A stretch of 64,000 nucleotides of DNA. It comes from Kuschelorhynchus macadamiae. Taxonomy: Eukaryota > Arthropoda > Insecta > Coleoptera > Curculionidae. The stretch covers positions 1,823,001-1,887,000 of the forward strand of contig JAUTXW010000598.1 of the NCBI GenBank assembly GCA_030620095.1, read 5' to 3'. Positions 24,367 to 33,758 of the stretch are shown here, one piece after another. The notes under the pieces were generated by a model. It did not search any database. It was not told the origin of the DNA and saw only the letters and a program-made list of their open reading frames with translations. Position 1 is the stretch's first letter, and each line of letters starts with the position of its first letter. Made by a program: the position numbers and the translations under genes.

Positions 24367-24420
24367 GGCGCACTGACGAGTCCCGATAGGATGAAAGTAT
24401 TTGTACAACTACTATGTGTC
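24367..24420 (+). ncRNA. Type I hammerhead ribozyme (+ copy)
   Basis: Stem I GGCGCA (24367-24372) pairs with TGTGTC (24415-24420). The core CTGACGA follows (24373-24379). Stem II is GTCC/GGAT around loop CGATA (24380-24392). GAA is at 24393-24395. Stem III is AGTA/TACT (24396-24399 with 24410-24413) around a 10-nt loop containing TTGTACAA. The predicted cleavage site is after A24414. All invariant core positions (CUGANGA, GAA, the A-U pair closing stem III, H17 = A) are present. The 10.1-11.1 pair is G-U rather than G-C. Confidence 0.82.
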
Positions 24421-25099
24421 TATAAAAACTTAAGGTAAATGATATAATTTCTTATGCTTGCTTAAATAATATTATTTATATTATGTATCGAAACATTCCG
24501 TAGACAGATTAGTCTACATGTTGAGGTTTGTAATTATATTAAATATCTGCTTCAATTAATTTAAAGTTAAATATTTTTATTCAGTTGCGAAAAAGCCAAA
24601 AAAGATTTTTGTTTGTCAATCTAAACGCAACAAATAATCTGAACACATTTAAAAATCCCTAAGACACACACCACTTCTCTAGCCCTATACGCAGACGACA
24701 GTGCTATAGCGGCCAAGTATAGACATCCAGGAATAATATGCAGGAGATTGCAGGAAGAGATAGATCTGATAAGTGACTGGTGTATCACTTGGAAGATTAA
24801 AATAAACGCACAGAAAAGCCAGGCCATCCTCTTCCAAAAGAGGAGAATGACCCCCCCCAGTGGCTATAAACATAGAAGGAACAGACATACCGTGGACAAA
24901 CACGGTCAAATATCTAGGGCTGACTATGGATAAGGGGCTAACATGGAAGCCTCATATTGAACAGACAAGAACAAAGACTGGCAGGGCTGTGGCTAGACTA
25001 TAGCCTCTTATGAACCGAAAGAGCCCTATGGCTCTCCGGACAAAGCTGACAATGATAAAGATGATCGCAAGATCACACCTGGCATATGGAGCAGTAGCG

Positions 25100-25316
25100 T
25101 GGGCGTATGCAGGGGGGTAGCAGTAGCCAGGTTTGGCTGTACTATATAAATGAGTAATTCCTGGCAACAATGTACAAAATCTTAACAGGGTATTTATTGC
25201 CCTGTTAAAGAGGCAAAGTAGTAGTATATTATATTCTGTTTACCACTTATTGTTCAGGTTTTAAGTTAGAAAAGATAATTAGATCTACAAACTGATAGTG
25301 TAATCTGCTTTCTTAC
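25100..25316. other. Short intron remainder next to the 25317-25463 exon
   Basis: No repeat or coding pattern recognised. Confidence 0.4.
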
Positions 25317-25463
25317 CTGTTTCTAATAAGTTCACCAGTGTGTTAAAAATTTCAGTTTCTGCAATGTAATTTCTAGTAATTTTAGACCGTGACAGATTAC
25401 CTAAAATGCGCATAGTCTCGATGACACAGTCACTGTTCTTAGATTTCGTATACTCTATAATTC
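25317..25463 (-). CDS. ARMC2: ARMC2-like exon (147 nt)
   Basis: The acceptor is TTTTTTAG and the donor a strong ACAG/GTAAGA. Phase 1 in and out fits both neighbours. It encodes one ARM repeat with SDCVIETMRILGNLSRSKIT and FNTLVNLLET. The preceding intron (25464-37498) holds the first IS630-like/M2 nest and the hAT-in-hAT nest. Confidence 0.8.
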
Positions 25464-25539
25464 CTAAAAAAATAAAGAGTATTAAATTATTTCGCGTTTG
25501 CAATATTGCTAGATCTACTGGTGACTGCATCAACCTCGA

Positions 25540-27420
25540 AATTTTAAATGGGACACCCTGTAGTTTATTTTATTTTTAGATTCTGCAAAACAACAAGTTT
25601 TTTGTATAGGATATTTTTTAATTTTGTTTTACCAAAATTATGTGAATTAAAACTTCAATATTTTCGTCAAATCAATGTAAAATTTTAATATTATTTAGTC
25701 AAACATGTAGTACTTTAATTCTAGCAACATATGATCACCGTCTTGTGTACAGAGTGTCCAAAAAATTAGCTGCAATTCATATTTTATAAATTTGATCAAA
25801 AATTACTTTTTTAAAATGGAACACCCTGTATATTATTGAAGCGTTGAGTGGGCAAATTGAATTTTTTTCATATAAGTTCTTCCTATACTTACTTTGAACT
25901 GCTTTCGATTTTATGAATAATTATTACTATTAATATTCGACAAATAGACATAAAAGATATCAATTTATTAATAATTAATATTGATATTCGACAAATAGAC
26001 ATTAAATATCTAAAACGATAAGTCTTTTATGATGTACCCACAGCTTACGTAATGCCAAACGATTTTTTTTTAATATAAATTATTGTAGTTCTGGAAAGAA
26101 CCAATTTTGTCAGATTTTCTAAATCTTCGTTTCAATTTACTAGTGTTTTATAAACCATTTCTTTAATCCTACCCTATAGAAAAAAGTCTAATGGAATAAG
26201 ATCTGGAGATCGCAATGGCCAACTCCTTGGTCCTTCACGTCTTATCCACCTATCTTCAAACATGTCATACAGTTCGGCAGAAACTTCATGGGTACAAAGG
26301 AGAGGAACACCTTCCAGTTGATACCAACAAATCGATAAGCAGTATATTATTCAAAAAGTCATATACGGTCCTTTTTAGAATTTCAATATATTTTGCAGAT
26401 GTTAAATTTTCGTCATAAATGTATATTGAAAATTGCCATTTTTTTTTTAATATAAATTATTGTAGTTCTGGAAAGAACCAATTTTGTCAGGTTTCCTAAA
26501 TCTTTTGAATTTACTAGTGTTTTATAAACCATTTCTTTAATCCTACCCTATAGAAAAAAGTCTAATGGAATAAGATCTGGAGATCGCAGTGGCCAACTCC
26601 TTGGTCCTTCACGTCTTATCCACCTATCTTCAAACATGTCATACAGTTCGGCAGAAACTTCATGGGTACAAAGGAGAGGAACACCTTCCAGTTGATACCA
26701 ACAAATCGATAAGCAGTATATTATTCAAAAAGTCATATACGGTCCTTTTTAGAATTTCAATATATTTTGCAGATGTTAAATTTTCGTCATAAATGTATAT
26801 TGAAAATTGCCATCGACAAACAAAATACATTAAAACAAAATTTTTATTGGTAACATTTTTCTTTTATAAAGTGTGGATTTTCTGCAGCCCAATAATGATT
26901 ATTTTGACAGTTAAAGACTCCTTCGCGTGAGAATTTTGTTTTGTCAGTCTAATTCTTTCAAAAAATTTGGAACCTCCTGTGTACGAATTAATAACATTTC
27001 AAAATCTACACATTTTGGAGGCTCATCTGCATATTATGTTTATGTAAAATTCTGCATATTGATGTTCGAGTTTTTCCTAAATCATTTTGGCAATTGCTAT
27101 TGAAGCATGAGGTTAGGCATGAAATTACGCCAAAACTTTAATTTCGTTATGTGCGTTTTTAGTAATAGGGTGACATTGAATTCTTGTATCCTGCACAGTT
27201 TCGAAATTTAAAAAATTACCTTCAATTCTGAGAAATTTCTTAGGGTTCATCGGCGGCAAATTCGGAAAAAGGGCGTTAAATCTTCTGCAGGTTCTTGCAA
27301 CAATTTTTTGACACTCCGTGAATATAACACAAAATATTAAAATATCCGTAATTGAATAACTATTATTCTCCATTACCGCTAATAATCGACACAAACTAAA
27401 ATATGAGACATGTCATGCTA
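25540..27420 (-). pseudogene. M0: mariner-like DUF4817 transposase, degraded, with tandem duplication
   Basis: The N-terminal part at 27125-27375 reads MENNSYSITDILIFCVIFTE, then KIVARTCRRFNALFPNLPPM and FLRIEGNFLNFETVQDT. The C-terminal DDE part (DMFEDRWIRREGPRSWPLRS, then PDLIPLDFFL followed by a stop) is present twice because of a 374-bp duplication. The central domain is lost or unreadable. Copies of the ACACCCTGTA end motif lie at about 25550 and 25830. Confidence 0.7.
26065..26813. repeat. Tandem duplication, 374-bp period
   Basis: Two near-identical units, offset 374 bp, each beginning near TTTTTTTTAATATAAATTAT and ending near GTATATTGAAAATTGCCAT. The second differs by a small deletion and a few substitutions. 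Both cover the 3' part of the M0 transposase. Confidence 0.9.
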
Positions 27421-28315
27421 CCATCGTTACGCATTGCAGTTGTTATATCATAGCACACTTGGCATTTTAGATCTTTAATGTCTTGGCAAATATTAATAGT
27501 AATTCTTCATAAAACCGCTTATAAATCGAGAACGGTTCAAAATAGGTATAGAGTAGTTATTTAAGGAGATAAGCCCCTCCTCCTCATTATGCATCTTCTC
27601 CTCCTCCTCTTCCCTAATATTGGAAATTATTAAATCGACTTCGTTAACTTAGCCTCGCCGCAGAAGGTTATAACCTCTGTTAAAATAGTAGCCTAGCGGA
27701 AATATTAAATATAGTTCAATGCGGTCTTATCGTGCGGGTCCAAAGGTCACCAACATTATGAATCAAATCAGAAAACACAGTGAATACCAAAATGTTGTGT
27801 GATTCTTTCATCGAGCTATTAAATCTCGATGGGCTATTTGCAAATATACAGGGAGAAAGAATATAGTTTTTTTTATTATATTACGCAATATTCTTAAGAT
27901 AGCCACTTAATATTATTTTATATATTAAATGCCGAGGGGCTAAATAAGAAAATTCGCTATATATGTATTTGGTTAAAATTTTTTGGTTGGCAAAAACAAA
28001 AATACACAAAATGGCAAGGGCCTCAGTAAAGTCGGAAGGCGGTTCGAATCAGTGGAACAGAGATTTTACCGATTTTTATATATAAAATTTTGTCTTATAA
28101 TTAATAAAAAATTTACTTATTTTAAACACGCTTTAAAATTGGAACAAGTATTCTATAATTATTTATTTATTTATTGCCTACAAAATTACAAATGTACTAA
28201 AAAAGTAAGCAAAAAAATGGTGTCAAATCTAATAAAAGATTTTTTAAATTAAACTTCACTGGCTAATATCCAGGAGCCAGTGGCAAAAGCTCTGAGAATC
28301 AGTATAAGGAATGTA

Positions 28316-30741
28316 CAGGGTATCCGGATTTGGTTGCAGAAGCAGGGTATCTAGCTTATTTTTAAAGATATAACCTTGCGGTTTTCACGAACCTGAGCTA
28401 ATTTTTTGTGAAACTCATGAAGCCGTAAACAAAATTTTCATAGCCTTCTTCGTTGATGAGATACAGGGCGAAATAGAAAATTTTGCATTTTGGGACCCCC
28501 CTCGTATCTCGGTTATCCTTTAACTTAACGCAAAGGGAAAAATTGTTGCTTATGCAGTTTTTTACGCTGGATCCAGTGGCGTAGTCATATTTTTCATTTG
28601 AGTTGTTATTTTTTAGATATGACCCAAAGTTGTGTTTTTTTAAATGGGACACCCTGTATGTTTGTCCAGAAATTGATTTGTACTTTTAAAAGCTTCTCAA
28701 AAATATATAATAGTATGGGTCTATTTTAATAAACAACAACAAAAATCCTAATTTTTATAATTATCATCCCAAATTTTGCAGTAGGCCATGCAAAACAATG
28801 CTGTCTTTTATTTAAAGTCGTTAACAATATCTACATCCTAACAATAAATCAAAATAAATATGTAATTAAATCTATTTATCAAAATATGTATTGATAATTT
28901 CGCACCAAAAAAGTACCACCTACCTAGATTTATGTAACACAAGAACAAAACAGTAATAAATTATTATGTAACAAGCCTTTCAGCAAAAATCAACTGTCGT
29001 ATAAGAACTACAGTAACCAAGGAAATCAAAAGAACTATTCAAACTGATTTCCATTTTGTTCTATGCATGCCTCGCACAATTTTCGTATTCGTTCTAGGGA
29101 ATTAAGCAAAATAACGGGATGATTTTGTAAATAGCGAAAATTTTCTCTTATTACATTTCCTAAATCTTGGACATTATCATAGTGGTCTTTGTAAATTCTA
29201 TTTTCCAGATATCCCCATAGAAAGAAATCTAAAACCGACCTGGGGGACCTGGGGACCTAGGGGGCCATCTTATAGGTCCATTTTTTCCGATCCATTGATT
29301 GGTAAAATTATTGTCCAGAAATAATCTCGTCATTCCAGAATTGTGTGCAGGAGCACCGTCCTGTTGAAAATAAATTTCGTTAATTTGCGCTAGAGGACCA
29401 TCGTCAAGTAATTCAGGTATAGCTGCCTCTAAAACTTCTATATAGCGATTGGCTGTTAGATTTCCCTCAAATATATAAAATTTTATATGTGTTCCTAATA
29501 TGAAGCAGGACACATTTAGACCAAACCTGCGATGCTGTCTTGTGGGAAATATTTGGTGTTGATTTTCCTGGGACCAGAATCTACTATTGTGCCTATTGAG
29601 TATACCAGAATTACTGGAATGTGCTTCGTCTGACCATATAACCTTCCTTTCAAAATCTCTAACCATATCGCATCTTTCTCGAAACCAATTGCAGAAGATT
29701 ACCCGACGCTCTGCATCCCCTGGCTGTAAGTGCTGCACGCGCCTAAATTTGTATGGGTGGTATTTGTGCTTTTTTAGAATTTCTTGAACTCTAGTTTTTG
29801 GAATCCCTATGCTCTTTTCACTGACCCTACAAGAGTTTGTAGAGTAAGCTTCTGCATTAGCCAAAACCGTAATTTCGTAATATGTTTTCGTACGAGGTTT
29901 GATAAATGATCCGTGATTAAGTAAATTCTTTTTTATCCGATAAAAAGTGGATATATTAGGTTTCCTCCTTTCTGGATATCTAGATAAAAATTAAGCAATA
30001 GTATTTCAACATACCTAAAAATTAACTATTTACCTGTTAAAATACATCTCAGAAGCCGCTTCAACATTTTCATTACTTAATATAAAACAAGTTAACATAT
30101 CGTACTTTTCATAATGTTCGAAAGTTTGGTTTTCTTCCATAATAATACAAATATATTTTTACACAATAAATAAATACAAAAAACTAGCGCTATATTTTAC
30201 GTACGCGTACAAAATTGGGAAATGGCGTTTGCTTCCAAGAAAACAAAAGAAAACGGCATCGTTTTGCATGGCCTACTGCAAAATTTGGGATGATAATTAT
30301 AAAAATTAGGATTTTTGTTGTTGTTTATTAAAATAGACCCATATTATTATATATTTTTGAGAAGCTTTTAAAAGGACAAATCAATTTCTGGACCAATATA
30401 CAGGATGTCCCATTTAAAAAAACACAACTTTGGGTCATATCTAAAAAATAACAACTCAAATGAAAAATTTGACTACGCCACTTGATCAAGCGTAAAAAAC
30501 TGCATAAGCAGCAATTTTTCAATTTGCGTTAAGTTTAAGGATAACCGAGATACGAGGGGGGTCCCAAAATGCAAAATTTTCTATTTCGCCCTGTATCTCA
30601 TAAACGAAGAAGGCTATGAAAATTTTGTTTACGGCTTCATAAGTTTCACAAAAAATTAGCTCAGGTTCGTGAAAACCGCAAGGTTCTATCTTTAAAAATA
30701 AGCGAGATACCGTGCTTTTGCAACCAAATCCGGACACCCTG
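28316..30741 (-). mobile_element. M2: mariner-like element with about 480-bp TIRs
   Basis: Ends CAGGGTATCCGGATTTGG and CCAAATCCGGACACCCTG, flanked by TA (28314-28315, 30742-30743). The arms match over about 480 bp (28316-28797 and 30261-30741). Copy B2 has the uninterrupted sequence around 41873, giving an empty site. Confidence 0.85.
29229..30139 (-). pseudogene. M2 mariner-like transposase, broken
   Basis: It begins MEENQTFEHYEKYDML at 30139, then passes through a split region to ISVSEKSIGIP-like HTH sequence and the DDE_3 core: VIWSDEAHSSNSGI, YFQQDGAPAHNSGM and WIGKNGPIRWPPRSP. The third catalytic segment is lost: after RSP the frame runs into GPPGRF where SPDLTPLD is expected. The remaining C-terminus continues in other frames to about 29040. 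Confidence 0.75.
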
Positions 30742-30979
30742 TACAGAAACTTGTGCATGAAAAAAAAACATAATTTATTTTCGAAGAAGATTAAGAAATG
30801 TACACGAAAAATCCAAAGGCAAAAGACTTAAGTTACAATGCAAAAATGGATATTCATAATGCAATTTATGATTTATACACGTCAAAGACTAATATAATCC
30901 TTAAGAAACTTTTTAATATTATAGACAAAAAATATAATCATCACTTAAAAAGTCCTCATCTTCTGAGTGGTCCTCAAAT

Positions 30980-32212
30980 GGCGCAATAATCATTGGTGAC
31001 ATCTAGAACTCGTTCTCGATTCCACCAATCCCATATTAATTTCTCCGTATGTTCCACAGATTTCTTCCAGTACTCCGGCGTAATATAATTTAATGAATCT
31101 TGCCAAAAAATTTGCAATTCATCTGATGTAAGACCATCGTTCACGTGTTTTGCGTAATATGATTTTGCCCCAGCCCATATTAATTCTACTGCGTTAAACT
31201 GGCAATGGTATGGCGGCAGTCGTAAAACCTCATGTCCATTTTCCCGTAATATTTCATCTATTGTTGGTTTATTAATACATTTTGCCATTAAAAGAAATTC
31301 TAGTTTCAGCATATTGGGTAAAGGATTTTGTTTTTGTTTTATTAGCCAGTCATAAATATCACTATTCTTCCAGGATGAAGTAGGTTGTTTATTTAAGATT
31401 CTTGAATGATAAGATGCCTTGTCCATAATGATTAAAGATGGAGCATCTAAATTTGGAATCAGTTGTTCTTTTAACCACTCTCAAACAGTTCACAGTTCAT
31501 ATTATCATGGTGGTCCATACTTTTGGATGTTGAAGAAAACAGTAAACTTGCACCTGGGAGAAATCCTGTTGAAGAACCTGCATGCAAAATGATGAACCGT
31601 TTTCCCGTCCCACATCTTTTTTTTCTCTTGACACTTTTTACAGACTCGTCCTGCCAAGATTTCGAACCACCTCCATTAGAAAATATCCAAGTCTCGTCTA
31701 AAAATACCACTTTTCTAAATTTTGAATTAACATTTTCCGTGTAGTTCTTTAAAAAGTGGATACGCTGACTTGCTATATGTGGCAACTCGCATAAAAATCT
31801 TCGATTACAGTCTTTTTTATATCGAAAACCCAACATTTTTCATTAATTTTGACAACGATTTTAGTCCAATTTCAATATTTTTTAAAGCTTTTAAAACTTG
31901 AAGGGTTATATTAGTTGCTGATGTGTATAAATCGTAAATTGCATTACGAACATCTACTTTTACATTGTCACTTAAGTCTTCTGGCTTTGGCTTTTTTCGT
32001 GTACATTTCTTAATCTTCTTCGGTAGTAAATTACACTTTTTTTCATGCACAATTTTCTGCACAGTCCTTATACCGATTCCCAGAGCTTTTGCTACTATCT
32101 CCTGGATATTGGCCGGTGAATGAATTTTTTTTCTTCGTAATATTTTATTAGATTTAATACCATTTTTTTCGCTTGTGGATGCAAAAAACCCGAAAATTGT
32201 TTTCTATTACTC
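30980..32212 (-). pseudogene. B1 IS630/Tc1-like transposase, broken
   Basis: The start MSNRKQFSGFLHPQAKKM is at 32212, followed by an N-terminal HTH region (AKALGIGIRTVQKIVHEKK), VVFLDETWIFSNGG (first Asp), a LFSSTSKSMDHHDNMNCELF stretch and LIIMDKASYHSRILNKQPTS (second Asp). After a long insert comes LRLPPYHCQFNAVELIWAGA (third acidic residue, Glu) and a C-terminal tail to NDYCAI. This DDE family is common in insects. Frame breaks lie near 31470, 31840 and 32070. Confidence 0.75.
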
Positions 32213-32449
32213 ATTTTGTCACTGATTTGTCAATCTGACTTTGAAGTGACATCGGTCAAAGATTTTTGCAACTGCTGGTATTTATATGTTTATCCTCTTT
32301 TTTCATATGAAAATATCATAGGTCTATCTAATTCATCTTCCGGATTTTACGCGGAGGATATGATTACACGTAATAAAAGAAAAACAAACTTAAAAAGTTT
32401 TTCGTTGATAAATCGTATGACCCGCACGATAACACTGCTTTTGACTATA

Positions 32450-33115
32450 TAAAGAATCACCACTTAAGCTCAGTGTTAACCTGGCATTTAATACTGAAAA
32501 TAACGAATTGACATCAACAATTCAAGAATTGCATAGTGAATTTAGCAAATTATTATATGAAGTTAATGAGCATTTAATGAGAAGTAAGTAGACAATCTTT
32601 TCCTTCATTTTATTCCGAAGATTATTCAAAGGCAGTATCGTTGTGTGCTGCCTATTTAAAAACATTTGATTTGTTAGAATTTGTGCGTGAACTGATAGTG
32701 TTAGGCTTTTATAGTGAGGTCATAAGTTTAGAAAAATGTGTTCAAAATTCAATAATTTTGAAAGAAATATCAGCGGCAGAAGCTGAAAGAGATTTTACTT
32801 GTCAATATCTCAAGAAGGTTTTGTCTAGGAAATTGTGTAATTGTGATGGAAAAACTAGTGACCGAAGTGCTTAAAGAGTTTGTTATGTCAGAAGCTTGCT
32901 CAAGATATTTAGCTTTTGCTGGTGATGATGATAACGCGAATGCTCAAGATTTAGTGAAAAATCACAAATATTTAGAACATGCTGAATTTTGTAAAAAAAT
33001 AGTACAAGTGTGTAAAAACTTTTTAGAAAACAAAAACAGAAAACAATTTTTTATTGATATTGACAGTTTAGAAATACAATATAATTTTAAAGTTATGTTA
33101 TAATAAGTTTAAATA
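32450..33115 (+). other. Unidentified coding-like segment
   Basis: Overlapping + frames (32602-32874 and 32850-33103) read without transposon motifs: YSKAVSLCAAYLKTFDLLEF, LKEISAAEAERDFTCQYLKK, then LVTEVLKEFVMSEACSRYLA and HKYLEHAEFCKKIVQVCKNF, ending FKVML. The composition looks protein-like (helical, charged) and the two frames appear joined by one frameshift near 32850. I do not recognise the family; it could be a second ORF of a transposon or a captured or viral gene relic. Confidence 0.4.
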
Positions 33116-33144
33116 AAACAAAGTACATAAAGCTAATATTATTT

Positions 33145-33375
33145 TTATTCATTCATAAAAAAATTTTCAAACAAGTATAAAACGTTTGAAAGTGCACACA
33201 TACATAATGATTTAGAGTGATAAAAACATTTTGGATTAGATGCCATTAAAACTGGTTGTTCATCTAACTCAATAATAGGCTTTTTTGAATACTTTCTTAT
33301 ACACTCAGCTTTTTCCTCTCCCTTAACGTAAACAAATTCGGTATCCACGGTCAATTCTTTGTCTACTCTATTCAT
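33145..33375 (-). other. Unidentified short ORF (76 aa)
   Basis: It reads MNRVDKELTVDTEFVYVKGE, ending YLFENFFMNE, and converges on the + strand segment just upstream. Immediately beyond its start is ACAGGGTGTTCCATTT, a mariner-like end. No family recognised. Confidence 0.3.
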
Positions 33376-33601
33376 AATATACAGGGTGTTCCATTTAAGA
33401 AAAGTCCCTTTTCTTAAATTAAAAAATTATTATTGCAGTTCATTATTAGGACACTCTGTATAAAAGTCAGCGAGGCTAGAATTAAAGTATCACACAGTAA
33501 CAGGTATTTTTTTTAGCGTGCAATTCATAAGAAAAATATTATGAATATGAATATCCTCTATTCTGACATTGTGGCAACAAAGATTTATATAACTTTAAAT
33601 T

Positions 33602-33644
33602 AACGATAGAAAATAATTTAATAGTTAAATTATTTTCTATCGTT
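33602..33644. repeat. Perfect 20-bp palindrome, 3-nt spacer
   Basis: AACGATAGAAAATAATTTAA (33602-33621) is exactly mirrored at 33625-33644 around TAG. It lies 80 bp before the hAT nest. Confidence 0.8.
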
Positions 33645-33758
33645 GGCTACTCGTGGCCAAAGCGAATTTAAAATTTTAATTTTTTTTGAGTGCCTAATCC
33701 GTATAATGCTAATAATTTCAGAAGCAGTGGCGGCTCGAGGATTTAAGAACGGGTGAAG

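Larger units (their letters stand above)
23648..24654. mobile_element. Retrozyme-like inverted dimer carrying two hammerhead ribozymes
   Basis: A 1007-bp insertion in the LINE RT gene, flanked by a perfect 12-bp duplication ATCCCTAAGACA (23636-23647 and 24655-24666). It consists of two head-to-head arrays of one AT-rich non-coding unit with a 414-bp period. The - strand array (24120-23648) holds 1 unit plus 59 bp. The + strand array (24121-24654) holds 20 bp, 1 unit and 100 bp. The arms are nearly identical, so insertion or duplication is recent. Each unit has one hammerhead. Metazoan retrozymes and Penelope-associated repeats are known to carry type I hammerheads in tandem copies. The inverted arrangement here is unusual. 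Confidence 0.75.
22610..25090 (+). pseudogene. Jockey-like LINE ORF2, interrupted and frameshifted
   Basis: Frames in order give an upstream ORF2 part (IPHDLRILIKENRRLKRAYG), DQEKAEALADTLEHEC, then RT blocks: LKKRKAPGKD-like stretch, NYRPISLLP, FRDVARAFDRVWHKGL and GVPQGSVLGPHLYNVYTHDI up to 23645. After the 1-kb insertion it resumes with SLALYADDSAIAAKYRHPG (catalytic YADD), INAQKSQAILF and a C-terminal tail to about 25090. Several stops. The endonuclease is absent, so it is 5' truncated. Confidence 0.8.
27730..32429 (-). mobile_element. B1: IS630/Tc1-like element, interrupted by M2
   Basis: Ends TCGTGCGGGTC (27730) and GACCCGCACGA (to 32429), flanked by TA on each side. Net length without M2 is about 2.27 kb. 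The left part is non-coding and closely matches 37889-38120 and 41690-41880. The right part carries a transposase (30980-32212). Confidence 0.8.

Noticed and set aside
26215..26792. Two identical 67-residue + strand ORFs (26215-26418 and 26589-26792)
   Set aside because: They are antisense read-throughs of the duplicated - strand mariner-like transposase; their identity comes from the tandem duplication.
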